64,000 nt of DNA, from positions 1 through 64,000 of the forward strand of contig NZ_FORU01000009.1 of assembly GCF_900114085.1 (NCBI RefSeq), read 5' to 3'. The notes under the pieces are model-generated. The model was given only the letters and a program-made list of their open reading frames with translations, did no database searches and was not told the origin of the DNA. Below are positions 24,761-33,243 of the stretch, piece by piece. This stretch comes from Myroides guanonis. GTDB taxonomy: Bacteria > Bacteroidota > Bacteroidia > Flavobacteriales > Flavobacteriaceae. The position numbers and the translations under genes are program-made. How positions within the stretch are numbered: the stretch's first letter is position 1; each line of letters opens with the position of its first letter.

Positions 24761-24783
24761 AGGATCTATTTTTAAGTTTTAGA

Positions 24784-25891
24784 TTATATGGTTTCGTCTT
24801 CTTCTTTTTGCCCCATCATCATTAGATAGGCTTTAAAGAAGGGATCCAATTCTCCATTCATAACTGCATCCACGTCTGTAGTTTCGTGTGATGTTCTTAC
24901 ATCTTTTACTAATTTGTAAGGATGCATAACGTAGTTTCTAATCTGTGAGCCCCATTCGATTTTCTTTTTACCCGCTTCAATCTCGTCTCGCAATGCTTGC
25001 CTCTTTTTTAATTCAATCTCGTAAAGTTGAGATTTTAAAAGTTGCATAGCCTTTGTTTTGTTGTCTAATTGTGAACGTGTTTCTGAATTCTCGATAATGA
25101 TTCCAGTAGGGTGGTGACGCAATCGTACTGCTGTTTCTACTTTGTTTACATTCTGACCTCCTGCTCCGCTTGAGCGCATGGTTTCCCATGAGATATCAGA
25201 TGCACCGATTTCAATATGTATACTGTCATCAGCTAATGGGTAAACATATACAGAAGCAAAAGAGGTATGTCTTTTTGCATTACTGTCAAAGGGTGAAATA
25301 CGCACTAATCTGTGAACTCCATTCTCTCCTTTTAAATAACCGAATGCATAATCGCCTTCAAATTCTAAGGTAACGGTTTTAACTCCCGCTACTTCGCCTT
25401 CTTGGAAGTTTAGCTCTTTTATCTTGTATTTGTTTTTTTCGCCCCACATCATATACATTCGCATTAACATGGCTGCCCAATCGCAACTTTCTGTTCCACC
25501 AGCTCCAGCTGTGATTTGAAGTACTGCGCTCATGCTGTCTCCTTCGTCCGAAAGCATGTTTTTAAACTCAAGATCTTCGATAGCGGTATAAGTTGCCTTA
25601 TATTGTGCTATGACTTCTTCTTCAGTTGCATCTCCTTCATTGTAAAATTCAATTAGAATTTGAAGTTCTTCTAAATTTGCTTTCGCATTTTCGTATCCTT
25701 CAACCCATTTTTTCTTTGCCCTAAGATTTCTAACAATAATTTCAGCTTCTTTAGCATTATTCCAAAAATCTGGTGAAAAGGTTTTTTCTTCTTCGTTCGT
25801 TATCTCAATTAATTTCTTATCGACGTCAAAGATACCTTCTTAGTGCCCCGAGGCGGTTAATAATGTCTTTAATTTGCTCTGTGTTTACCAT
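24784..25891 (-). CDS. prfB: Peptide chain release factor 2, made by a programmed +1 frameshift
   Basis: RF2 recognises UGA and UAA stop codons and hydrolyses peptidyl-tRNA. The gene starts with ATG at 25891 and reads [21 protein letters not shown], then meets an in-frame TGA at 25828-25826. The bases around it are AGAAGG TAT CTT TGA C, the classical RF2 slip site with a Shine-Dalgarno-like AGAAGG three bases before the CTT. Slipping by +1 reads GAC and continues [15 protein letters not shown]... to a 368-residue protein. SPF at 199-201 (stop-codon recognition) and GGQ at 244-246 (catalysis) are in place. A Met at 25557 is internal, not the start. TATTTTTG (25914-25921) lies 22 bases before the ATG. 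Confidence 0.96.
25821..25840 (-). promoter_or_regulatory. Programmed +1 frameshift site of prfB
   Basis: On the minus strand AGAAGGTATCTTTGAC places CTT (codon 21) before the UGA stop with a following C, a poor termination context. The internal AGAAGG can pair with the anti-Shine-Dalgarno sequence. When RF2 is scarce, ribosomes slip into the +1 frame and make more RF2. Confidence 0.95.
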
Positions 25892-25913
25892 ATTTTTAAT
25901 ATATTTAGCTCCA

Positions 25914-25921
25914 CAAAAATA
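25914..25921 (-). promoter_or_regulatory. -7 promoter element of prfB
   Basis: TATTTTTG on the minus strand, 22 bases before the prfB ATG at 25891. It lies inside the 47-base divergent gap to the threonine aldolase gene. Confidence 0.5.
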
Positions 25922-25938
25922 CTTATTCCTTTTTATTT

Positions 25939-26964
25939 ATGGAAATTAATTTAATTAGCGATACGGTTACAAAACCTACCCCTGAAATGTTGAGTCAAAT
26001 GATGAAAGCTAGAGTAGGGGATGATGTTTACAAACTGGATGGGAGTACTAATGAGTTGGAAGCAGCGGTAGCTGATTTATTTGGAATGGAGGCTGCTTTA
26101 TTTTTTCCGTCAGGTACTATGGCTAATCAAGTAGCAATAAAATTGCACACACAACCAGGTGAACAACTTATTTGCGATGCTTCCTCACATATTTGTAATT
26201 ATGAGTCTGGAGGACCTGCTTTTCATAGTGGTGTTAGCTGTGCTACAATTGTTGGTGATAGAGGGAGGATTACGGCGGAACAAATTAAAAGTGTATACAC
26301 AGATTGTTCGAATATACACTATCCAGAAACTACTTTAGTGTCTCTAGAAAATACTACCAATAAAGGTGGAGGTGCATGTTACGACATGAAAGAATTGGTT
26401 AAGATTAAAGAACTGTGTGATTCTTTAGAGCTAAAACTACATTTAGATGGTGCTCGTTTATGGAATGCTCTAGTTGCTAAACAGCTTCATCCGAAACAAT
26501 TTGGTGAATTGTTTGATACTATTTCAGTTTGTTTTTCAAAAGGTCTTGGAGCTCCAATAGGTTCAGTTTTAGTAGGGTCCAAAAAAGATATTACTAAAGC
26601 AATTCGTCTTAGAAAGTTAATGGGAGGAGGGATGAGACAAACGGGATATTTTGCTGCTGCTGCATTATATGCATTAAAATCAAATGTAAGTCGTCTTCAG
26701 AGAGATCACTATAGAGCAAAGCAAATTGAGTTAATCCTTGCAAAGCAAAGCTGGATTAAAGAGGTTTTACCAGTTCAAACTAATATAGTTGTGTTTTCGT
26801 TACATGATCGCGTTGGTCCTGCTTTATTTTTAGAAAAATTGAAACAAAAGAATATTTCTATTAGTGAAATGGGTAGTGGGCTTTTTAGAATTGTTACACA
26901 TTTAGATTATAGAGAAGTAATGCATGAGTATGTTATTGAATCGCTTTCAAATCTGGAACTTTAA
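25939..26964 (+). CDS. ltaE: Low-specificity threonine aldolase
   Basis: A PLP enzyme that splits threonine or allo-threonine into glycine and acetaldehyde. At 341 residues it has the usual length. The beginning (NLISDTVTKPTPEM), GDDVY at 27-31, the LHLDGARLWNA segment (about 167-177), where Asp contacts the PLP ring, and K201 in CFSKGLGAP as the PLP lysine are all family features. It is transcribed away from prfB across a 47-base gap and ends in a strong hairpin. Closely related beta-eliminating lyases are possible, but the motif set fits threonine aldolase. Confidence 0.9.
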   Translation: MEINLISDTVTKPTPEMLSQMMKARVGDDVYKLDGSTNELEAAVADLFGMEAALFFPSGTMANQVAIKLHTQPGEQLICDASSHICNYESGGPAFHSGVSCATIVGDRGRITAEQIKSVYTDCSNIHYPETTLVSLENTTNKGGGACYDMKELVKIKELCDSLELKLHLDGARLWNALVAKQLHPKQFGELFDTISVCFSKGLGAPIGSVLVGSKKDITKAIRLRKLMGGGMRQTGYFAAAALYALKSNVSRLQRDHYRAKQIELILAKQSWIKEVLPVQTNIVVFSLHDRVGPALFLEKLKQKNISISEMGSGLFRIVTHLDYREVMHEYVIESLSNLEL

Positions 26965-26970
26965 GTTTGA

Positions 26971-27009
26971 AAAAAAAAGGCTAAATAATTTTATTTAGCC
27001 TTTTTTTTT
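26971..27009 (+). terminator. Terminator after the threonine aldolase gene
   Basis: GGCTAAAT (26979-26986) pairs with ATTTAGCC (26993-27000), with eight A before and nine T after. Confidence 0.88.
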
Positions 27010-27072
27010 CAAATATATCCCCTAATTAATATGCTAAATAGTCGACTTATTTATTTAGTTTACTTGAAACAT

Positions 27073-27102
27073 TTTGTTATGTTATAAAAAGCTGTACTTT
27101 TG
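27073..27102 (+). promoter_or_regulatory. Promoter of the DUF6787-like gene
   Basis: TTTG (27073-27076), an 18-base spacer and TACTTTTG (27095-27102) match both halves of the Bacteroidota promoter. The ATG follows at 27122. Confidence 0.65.
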
Positions 27103-27121
27103 TTTGGATTTAATCTAAATT

Positions 27122-27430
27122 ATGGACAAGTTAATGCAACGTTGGGGGTTGGTTTCAAACACCCAAGTAGTAATAGTTTTTATAGTTTTTGCTATTACTG
27201 GTTCTTCTTCGGCTTATGTAACAAAGCCAATTTTAAATATTCTAGGGATAGTTAGAGAGGATTACCATCCTATTCTTTATTGGGTTCTTAGAATTGTACT
27301 AATACTTCCTGTTTATAAGGTGTTATTGTTATTTTTCGGAACTATTTTCGGTCAAAGAATATTCTTTTGGAATTTTGTTAAAAAGATGCTGACTCGTATG
27401 GGGTTGGGATTTTTATATAGACTTTACTAG
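27122..27430 (+). CDS. Small membrane protein, DUF6787-like
   Basis: A 102-residue membrane protein with two clear hydrophobic segments (about 16-40 and 55-78) and a basic, aromatic C-terminus (FFWNFVKKMLTRMG). I recall this as DUF6787, a short Bacteroidota family with no known function. It is monocistronic and convergent with rsmI, 22 bases away. The promoter here is the best match to consensus in the window. Confidence 0.7.
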   Translation: MDKLMQRWGLVSNTQVVIVFIVFAITGSSSAYVTKPILNILGIVREDYHPILYWVLRIVLILPVYKVLLLFFGTIFGQRIFFWNFVKKMLTRMGLGFLYRLY

Positions 27431-27452
27431 TATTCCTCTTTAGTAACTAAAT

Positions 27453-28175
27453 CTAGTTAGATTTTTGAATTATAAAAATACAAGGACGTTTGTGTAGGTC
27501 TACCTTTGTTTTGCTCCAAGCAGAGATGCTCTGTGTTTTTATGTATTCAGATTCTAAGGTAATATCACATGCTACACACAATTGAGTTTGTGGTGTTAGT
27601 ATTTGTATTAAGTCACTCAATATCTGATTGTTTCTATATGGTGTTTCAATGAATAGTTGAGCTTGATTTTTTTCTTGAGATAGTTTCTCTAATTGCTTTA
27701 AGGTGTGTTTTTTTTCTGACTTGTCAATAGGTAGATAACCATTAAAGGCAAAACTTTGTCCGTTCATTCCTGAGGCCATTAGTGAAAGTAAGATAGATGA
27801 TGGTCCAACAAGAGGTACTACTTTTATATTTTTTTCATGGGCTATTTTAACTATAACTGCTCCAGGGTCAGCAACACCAGGGCAACCTGCATCACTCATT
27901 AATCCCATACTCTTTCCTTCTAATAGAGGTTGAATGTAGTTATAATGCTCGTTCTTTTCGGTATGTTTGTTTAATGGAAATAACACTAATTCCGATTGTT
28001 TTTTTTCTGGAACAATACTTTTTATAAAGCGTCTTGCTACTTTTTCATTTTCAACAATATAAGTGTCTAGGAGTTCAATTGTTCTTTTTACAGTAAGTGG
28101 TAATATATCATGCGGATTTGAATCTCCTAATGTAATTGGAATAAGATAAAGGGTACCGAAGTTTGAGTTGTTCAT
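27453..28175 (-). CDS. rsmI: 16S rRNA 2'-O-ribose methyltransferase RsmI-like (TP methylase family)
   Basis: A tetrapyrrole-methylase-fold SAM enzyme; RsmI methylates the 2'-OH of C1402 in 16S rRNA. ATG at 28175 (MNNSNFGTLYLIPITLGD) is chosen over an upstream ATG at 28214, because the family begins with a short GTLYLIPTPIGN-like strand. Visible motifs are MGLMSDAGCPGVADPG (about 88-103), VPLVGPSSILLSLMASGM and IFIETPYRN. At 240 residues it is shorter than E. coli RsmI (286) and, as is usual in this phylum, appears to lack its C-terminal extension. It follows the phosphatase gene in the dnaA operon. Confidence 0.8.
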   Translation of the reverse strand: MNNSNFGTLYLIPITLGDSNPHDILPLTVKRTIELLDTYIVENEKVARRFIKSIVPEKKQSELVLFPLNKHTEKNEHYNYIQPLLEGKSMGLMSDAGCPGVADPGAVIVKIAHEKNIKVVPLVGPSSILLSLMASGMNGQSFAFNGYLPIDKSEKKHTLKQLEKLSQEKNQAQLFIETPYRNNQILSDLIQILTPQTQLCVACDITLESEYIKTQSISAWSKTKVDLHKRPCIFIIQKSN

Positions 28176-28244
28176 ATGAATTAGATTTCGGAAAAAACAT
28201 GAATTAGAATTCATCTTTTTAGATGACTATAGGGAATGGAGTCT

Positions 28245-28700
28245 TTACTTAAATTTTACTGCTATTTGCTCACAAGCTTCGTCTATCATGTCATAAACAC
28301 GGTAAAATCCTCCATTACCTCCAAAATAAGGGTCTGGGACTTCGTAGTCCATTCCAGGATGGCATTCATTGAGTAAAAGAGATACTTTTGCTTTTAATTC
28401 TTCATTAGGGACTAAATCAAGTATGTCGGCTAAATTTGTTTTATCCATAGCGTAGATGAAATCAAACTTAACAAAGTCTTCTTGAGTTAGTTGTCTTGCT
28501 CTTTGTTGGGTTATGTCTACTCCCATTTCATGTGCTATTGCAATTGAACGCGGATCAGGGGATTTACCTGTGTGCCAATTACCTGTTCCAGCAGAATCAA
28601 TATAACATGCTTCATTTGATAGTTTGGATTTCAATATACCTTCTGCTAGAGGAGATCTACATATATTTCCTAAACAAACCATGAGTATCTTTGTTTTCAT
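28245..28700 (-). CDS. Low-molecular-weight protein-tyrosine phosphatase
   Basis: A 151-residue phosphatase with the P-loop C9-L-G-N-I-C-R15-S near the N-terminus and the general acid D123 in DPYFGG. Such enzymes dephosphorylate tyrosine kinases controlling exopolysaccharide, or small phospho-compounds. Its ATG overlaps the dnaA stop (TAATG), so translation is probably coupled to dnaA. The link to replication initiation is positional only. No kinase gene is adjacent. Confidence 0.92.
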   Translation of the reverse strand: MKTKILMVCLGNICRSPLAEGILKSKLSNEACYIDSAGTGNWHTGKSPDPRSIAIAHEMGVDITQQRARQLTQEDFVKFDFIYAMDKTNLADILDLVPNEELKAKVSLLLNECHPGMDYEVPDPYFGGNGGFYRVYDMIDEACEQIAVKFK

Positions 28701-30139
28701 TAGATACTGAATTTTTTATTTATATCGTCGTGATATTTTCGGAACTGTTTGTCTGTTTCAATCAGGTTGTCAATAGTTTTACAAGCATGTAATACTGTTG
28801 CATGATCTCTATTTCCAATTTCTGAACCTATATTTGCTAGTGACGCTTTAGTGTATTTTTTAGCGAAAAACATTGCTAGTTGTCTTGCTTGCACAATATG
28901 TCTTTTTCTTGTCTTAGAACAAAGTGTTTCTGTATCCATTTGGAAATAGTCGGAAACTACCTTTTGAATATAGTCTATTGTTATTTCTTTTTTTACGTTT
29001 TTAACAAACTTATCAACTACTTGTTTTGCAAGTTCTAAGGTTATTTCTCTTTTATTAAAAGAAGATTGGGCTATTAGTGATATAATAGCTCCTTCAAGCT
29101 CTCTAACGTTTGTTTTTACGTTTTGTGCAACGTATTCAATGATTTCTTCGGGCATTGAAACTCCATCTCTGTATAGTATACCTTTTAGTATTTCAATTCG
29201 GGTATCAACGTCAGGATTTTGAATCTCTGCGGATAATCCCCATTTAAATCTAGAAAGAAGACGTTGTTCGATGTCTTGCATGTCTACAGGAGCTTTGTCA
29301 GAAGTTAAAATAACTTGCTTTCCATTTTGATGCAAATGATTGAATATGTGAAAGAAAACATCTTGGGTACCAGATTTACCTGAAAGAAATTGAATATCAT
29401 CAACTATAAGAACATCAATTAATTGATAGAAATAGATGAAATCATTTCTAGTTTGTTTTCTTACAGAATCAACGTATTGTTGTGTAAAAACTTCAGCAGA
29501 TATATATAAAACTGTTTTTTCAGGATATAAATCCTTGATTTCTACACCAATTGCATGAGCTAAATGTGTTTTTCCTAAACCAACTCCACCAAAAATCAAC
29601 AATGGGTTGAATGAAGTTCCTCCTGGCTTGTTAGACACCGCTAATCCAGCAGATCTGGCTAAACGATTAGAATCTCCTTCAAGAAAATTATCAAAGCTAT
29701 AGTTTGAGTTTAATTGAGATTCGATTTTAACGTTTCTAATACCAGGTATTATAAAAGGATTTTTAAGTTCTGGATTTTTATTTTGAACAGGTACATCAAG
29801 TTCTTGCGTTCTAACAGGAGCTCTTTGAGTACTTGGTAATTGATCTGTATAGGGTTGTTTATTTCCAATGGCGTTCTCCATTTGGATTTTATATAATAAC
29901 TTTGCTCCAGCTCCTAATTCTTTTGTTAGAGCTACTTTTAAGATTTTTACATAATGCTCTTCTAGCCATTCGTAAAAGAATTGACTAGGAACTTGAATAT
30001 ACAATGCGTTTTCTGTTAGCTCAATAGCTTGGATGGGTTCAAACCAAGTTTTAAAAGCTTGTTCTTGAATATTATCTTTTATAAAATTAAGACAATTATT
30101 CCAGACAGATTTTGCATTCTTGTTAGTGTATTCGAGCAT
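28700..30139 (-). CDS. dnaA: Chromosomal replication initiator protein DnaA
   Basis: An AAA+ protein that binds DnaA boxes and opens the origin. The 479 residues contain the N-terminal interaction domain (about 1-85), a linker rich in Pro and Gln, and an AAA+ domain with Walker A GGVGLGKTH (about 183-191) and Walker B VLIVDDIQF (about 245-253). A C-terminal helix-turn-helix carries the signature IGNRDHATVLHACKTI (about 440-460). It is first in an operon with a phosphatase gene and rsmI. The 182-base upstream gap holds an inverted repeat, but no cluster of DnaA boxes. Confidence 0.97.
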   Translation of the reverse strand: MLEYTNKNAKSVWNNCLNFIKDNIQEQAFKTWFEPIQAIELTENALYIQVPSQFFYEWLEEHYVKILKVALTKELGAGAKLLYKIQMENAIGNKQPYTDQLPSTQRAPVRTQELDVPVQNKNPELKNPFIIPGIRNVKIESQLNSNYSFDNFLEGDSNRLARSAGLAVSNKPGGTSFNPLLIFGGVGLGKTHLAHAIGVEIKDLYPEKTVLYISAEVFTQQYVDSVRKQTRNDFIYFYQLIDVLIVDDIQFLSGKSGTQDVFFHIFNHLHQNGKQVILTSDKAPVDMQDIEQRLLSRFKWGLSAEIQNPDVDTRIEILKGILYRDGVSMPEEIIEYVAQNVKTNVRELEGAIISLIAQSSFNKREITLELAKQVVDKFVKNVKKEITIDYIQKVVSDYFQMDTETLCSKTRKRHIVQARQLAMFFAKKYTKASLANIGSEIGNRDHATVLHACKTIDNLIETDKQFRKYHDDINKKFSI

Positions 30140-30167
30140 TTTATGATTTTCTTAAAAAAGTTAATTT

Positions 30168-30200
30168 TAAGACTGACATTCAGATTGTGTTTCAGTCTTA
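30168..30200. repeat. Inverted repeat upstream of dnaA
   Basis: TAAGACTGA (30168-30176) and TCAGTCTTA (30192-30200) form perfect nine-base arms around 15 bases. They lie 29-61 bases before the dnaA ATG. It could be an operator, an mRNA hairpin in the dnaA leader, or chance. Confidence 0.4.
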
Positions 30201-30286
30201 TTTGGGAAGACAAATATGTGAACAATTTTTGTTTAAAAAAAATGTTTTGCACATTGTATTTGTCAAAAAAATAATGTAAGTACTTA

Positions 30287-30294
30287 TAATTTTG
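30287..30294 (+). promoter_or_regulatory. -7 promoter element of the thioesterase gene
   Basis: TAATTTTG on the plus strand, 27 bases before the ATG at 30322. A TTTG at 30259-30262 is a possible, slightly distant -33 element. Confidence 0.5.
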
Positions 30295-30321
30295 TCTAAG
30301 AACAAATAGAATCAAATTATT

Positions 30322-30723
30322 ATGAAAATAACGGAAATAGACATTCGAGTTCGCTACTCAGAGACAGATCAAATGGGGGTTGTTTATCATGGGAATTATG
30401 CTCAATATTTTGAGATGGGACGCGTGGAATGGCTTAGAAACCTTGGGATTTCTTATAAAAAGTTAGAGGAAGAAGGAGTTATGCTTCCAGTAGTATCATT
30501 GTCGATAGAGTATAAGAAACCTGCATTGTATGATGAGTTGCTAAAGTTGCGAACTATGTTCAGAAAATGTAGTGGTGTAAGGATAGAATTTGAGTATGAA
30601 TTACTAAACGAGCAAGGTGAGTTATTAACAACTGCCACCAGTGTTTTAGTGTTTATGAATGCCAGTACAAGAAGACCTATTGGGGTTCCTGATACTGTTA
30701 AAGAAAGGCTAAAATTACTTTAA
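30322..30723 (+). CDS. Acyl-CoA thioesterase, 4HBT/YbgC family
   Basis: A 133-residue hot-dog-fold thioesterase that releases CoA from acyl-CoA. The signature RYSETDQMGVVYHGNYAQYFEMGRVE (about 10-36) contains the catalytic Asp (D16) and the H-x-N-Y motif. It is divergent from dnaA and followed 61 bases later by a gene for a secreted protein. The natural acyl substrate is not known. Confidence 0.9.
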   Translation: MKITEIDIRVRYSETDQMGVVYHGNYAQYFEMGRVEWLRNLGISYKKLEEEGVMLPVVSLSIEYKKPALYDELLKLRTMFRKCSGVRIEFEYELLNEQGELLTTATSVLVFMNASTRRPIGVPDTVKERLKLL

Positions 30724-30784
30724 AAAAAAGTGTATTTCGATTCTTTTGTGTAAGTTTAGATATATTGATTTTTAATGTTTCTGT

Positions 30785-31474
30785 ATGAAATTATTTAGCT
30801 GTTTTTTGTTTTTATTGACGTTTAGTTCATTTGCTCAAAGTGTGCAATTGATAGATGGTAGGGTTCGTTTTTCTGATGGTATTCAACGTAAGGTTGTGGT
30901 AGAAAACAAGGTTAGTGGTGAAGAAGTTAATGCTGATTCTACTGGTTTCTTTTCTATTAATATCTCGAAAGGTGATGTTTTATTGTTTAAAGTTGAATTT
31001 TTTCCAGATCGAAGTATTGTTATTAATGGGACTGAAGGAGATTATTTAGGTGTGGTACTTTCGGAACATGAGTTAGATGAAATTGTTATTGAAAAGAAAA
31101 TGTTTGTAGATAACTATTTTGGAGAAATCGCTAAGTATACACCTGCGGAACGGAGATATAGAACTTCTAACAATATGTTTTTTGGCGACGGGATTAGTGG
31201 ATTTGGTTTAGATCCAATAGTGAACTTGTTTAGTGGAAGAAGGAAGGAACAAAGGAAAGCGATTCTGTACGAAAAACAGGAGTTTGCTAAAAACAAGTTT
31301 TTAGAGATTTATACAAAAAGCATTTTGATGTCAGAGTTTGGTATTGCAGAAAATCACATTACCAGTTTTGCTTATTTTATTGTTGCACAACCTGGTTTTG
31401 ATGAAATGTCAATTGACTTAAGTCCTGAATATAAACTTTATGTTGCAGAAATGTATTCTGAATTTGTTAAGTGA
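30785..31474 (+). CDS. Secreted hypothetical protein with a carboxypeptidase-regulatory-like domain
   Basis: A 229-residue exported protein; a signal peptide (MKLFSCFLFLLTFSSFAQ) is followed by a beta-sandwich-like part (about 20-100). That part follows the scheme G-x-V...D-G-x-...V-x-N...G-F-F-S-I-N-I...G-D-x-L seen in CarboxypepD_reg-like domains of Bacteroidota proteins. The C-terminal half is helical and basic (FSGRRKEQRKAILYEKQEF). No catalytic motif is visible. It converges on the YigZ-family gene. Confidence 0.75.
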   Translation: MKLFSCFLFLLTFSSFAQSVQLIDGRVRFSDGIQRKVVVENKVSGEEVNADSTGFFSINISKGDVLLFKVEFFPDRSIVINGTEGDYLGVVLSEHELDEIVIEKKMFVDNYFGEIAKYTPAERRYRTSNNMFFGDGISGFGLDPIVNLFSGRRKEQRKAILYEKQEFAKNKFLEIYTKSILMSEFGIAENHITSFAYFIVAQPGFDEMSIDLSPEYKLYVAEMYSEFVK

Positions 31475-31497
31475 TTGAAGATAAGAATCTTTATCTA

Positions 31498-32121
31498 TTA
31501 GTTTTCTTCAGGTAGTAAAATTTGAATTTCGTAAAATGGCTTAAAAGCATCAAGGGCCTTTTGAAATTCACTTCTTCTTATAGATAACTCTATTTCGCAC
31601 GTTAACTCCAATGTTTGACTTATTATTGAGAGTTTTTTTTCTTTGATAACACGCATAACTTTATTCATGTCTTTATATTCGAATTGAATAATGAAACTTT
31701 TGTCTATGGTTTTTTCTATAATTTTAGACTCTTCCAACGCGAGTTGTGCAGATGTTCTATATGCTGTGATAAGACCTCCAACACCTAGTTTTATACCTCC
31801 AAAATAACGAACTACTATTATGAGTATGTTAGTAACTTCAAATGATTGTATTTGGCCGTATATTGGCATTCCAGCTGTATTGGAAGGTTCACCATCATCA
31901 TTGGCTCTGTAGTAGATTTTTTCGGGTTCAGTTCCCAATTGATATGCATAGCACCAATGCCTGGCATTATGGTGTTGTTTTTTTATTTCTTCGATGTGCA
32001 ATTTTACCTCGTCTTCATTTTGGATTGGAAAAGCATAGGAAAAGAACTTGCTGTTCTTTTCTTTGTATAAAACTGGTTCTGATGGTATTTCGATAGTTTT
32101 GTATAAATCTAAATCTAACAT
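31498..32121 (-). CDS. YigZ/IMPACT family protein
   Basis: A 207-residue protein with the IMPACT/YigZ signature: ARHWCYAYQLG (about 53-63), RANDDGEPSNTAGMPI (about 71-86) and a glycine-rich VVRYFGGIKLGVGGLI segment (about 102-117), followed by a small ferredoxin-like C-terminal domain. Bacterial members bind nucleic acid and have been linked to translation; the exact role is open. It begins eight bases after the ribD stop, so the two genes are probably one transcript. Confidence 0.9.
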   Translation of the reverse strand: MLDLDLYKTIEIPSEPVLYKEKNSKFFSYAFPIQNEDEVKLHIEEIKKQHHNARHWCYAYQLGTEPEKIYYRANDDGEPSNTAGMPIYGQIQSFEVTNILIIVVRYFGGIKLGVGGLITAYRTSAQLALEESKIIEKTIDKSFIIQFEYKDMNKVMRVIKEKKLSIISQTLELTCEIELSIRRSEFQKALDAFKPFYEIQILLPEEN

Positions 32122-32129
32122 GATGCTTT

Positions 32130-33173
32130 TTAACGGTATTTTATTGTAAGTAAATCACTATCTATTTTTTGTGAAATAACCTTACTGTATATGTTTAGTA
32201 AGGGTGATTTAATCCCTTGATTTATACTATTTTGACTTGTAAAAATCCTTGCTTCGTCCCAGTAACCTGAATCAATAAAAGATTGAAGTGTTTTTAAGCC
32301 GCCTTCTATTACTACTGATGCAATTTGCATTTCGAATAGTGTTTTACATATTTGAGGAATTATATTTTTACTGAAGTCTATTTGTATATATGTAAGATGT
32401 TTGTTATTCGTTGTATTTGGGTTTTCAGTGAAGCATAAAGTTTTAGCATCTCCGTTCTTAAGTGTATAATGTTGATCTAAACTGGCTGTCCGATCAATGA
32501 ATATTCTAAGTGGATTTTTGCCAAACCAAGAACGAGTAGTTAGACTTGGGTTGTCAGATTCTACTGTTCCTTTTCCTACTAAAAAAGAAACTTCTTCACT
32601 TCGCCATTTGTGAACGAGTTGTTGTGAATAGGAATTTGATATCCAAAATATTTTATGGTTTTCACCGCTATGTGGAGCGATGAAACCATCCTGTGTTTGA
32701 GCCCATTTTAATATAATATAAGGTCTTTGCTTCTGATGTAATGTTAGAAAACGCTTGTTTGATTCCTGACATTCTTCTTCTAATATCCCAACTAAGACTT
32801 CAATTCCTGCTTGTTTTAACTTAGCTATTCCTTGGCCACAAACTTTGGAAAAGGGGTCTGTTATACCTATTACAACTTTAGGAATATTCATTTTGATTAT
32901 TAAATCTGCGCAAGGAGGTGTTTTTCCAAAATGACTACAAGGTTCTAAACTGACGTAAAGAGTTGATTTTAAAAGTAAATTTTTGTTTTTTACTGAATTA
33001 ATAGCATTTACTTCTGCATGAGGGCCACCATATTTTGATGTAGATCCTTCACCAATTATTAGGTTGTTGTAAACAATTACAGCTCCAACAGAAGGATTGG
33101 GTAAGGCTTCAAAAACTCCGTTTTTTGCAAGCTCCAAACAACGATATATATAGGGGTAGTGTTCTTTAAACAT
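32130..33173 (-). CDS. ribD: Bifunctional riboflavin biosynthesis protein RibD
   Basis: It combines diaminohydroxyphosphoribosylaminopyrimidine deaminase (N-terminal) with the following reductase (C-terminal), two steps from GTP to riboflavin. ATG at 33173 (MFKEHYPYIYRCLELAKNG) is preferred to an ATG at 33245, since the family begins just before the R/C-L-E-L-A-x-x-G helix and a TAATTTTG element lies 21 bases upstream of it. Deaminase zinc ligands H52 (HAE, with E54 as catalytic base), C79 (PCSH) and C88 (PPC) are visible. The reductase domain (about 145-347) carries ILKWAQTQDGFI and VVIEGG. The gene diverges from prmC. Confidence 0.92.
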   Translation of the reverse strand: MFKEHYPYIYRCLELAKNGVFEALPNPSVGAVIVYNNLIIGEGSTSKYGGPHAEVNAINSVKNKNLLLKSTLYVSLEPCSHFGKTPPCADLIIKMNIPKVVIGITDPFSKVCGQGIAKLKQAGIEVLVGILEEECQESNKRFLTLHQKQRPYIILKWAQTQDGFIAPHSGENHKIFWISNSYSQQLVHKWRSEEVSFLVGKGTVESDNPSLTTRSWFGKNPLRIFIDRTASLDQHYTLKNGDAKTLCFTENPNTTNNKHLTYIQIDFSKNIIPQICKTLFEMQIASVVIEGGLKTLQSFIDSGYWDEARIFTSQNSINQGIKSPLLNIYSKVISQKIDSDLLTIKYR

Positions 33174-33194
33174 TGATATTTGAGTATCTTTACA

Positions 33195-33202
33195 CAAAAT
33201 TA
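33195..33202 (-). promoter_or_regulatory. -7 promoter element of ribD
   Basis: TAATTTTG on the minus strand, 21 bases before ATG 33173. It would lie inside the coding region if the upstream ATG were used, and so helps decide the start. Confidence 0.5.
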
Positions 33203-33243
33203 CACTTTTAATATTAGTAATAGAACTAGTAGCCATTTTTAGC

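Larger units (their letters stand above)
24372..24783. other. 412-base intergenic region before the metallopeptidase gene
   Basis: From right to left it holds the prfB terminator (24732-24760), about 180 AT-rich bases in which I recognise nothing, a promoter-leader-hairpin unit (24469-24549), and about 95 bases before the metallopeptidase ATG. No conventional gene of more than 40 codons is seen. Confidence 0.6.

Noticed and set aside
25557-25891. Separate short ORF before prfB
   Set aside because: The region is the 5' end of prfB read through the +1 frameshift, not an independent gene.
30140-30321. Replication origin in the gap upstream of dnaA
   Set aside because: Only one weak DnaA-box-like site (TTGTTCACA on the minus strand at 30217-30225, two mismatches from TTATCCACA) and no cluster. 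An origin beside dnaA is not supported.
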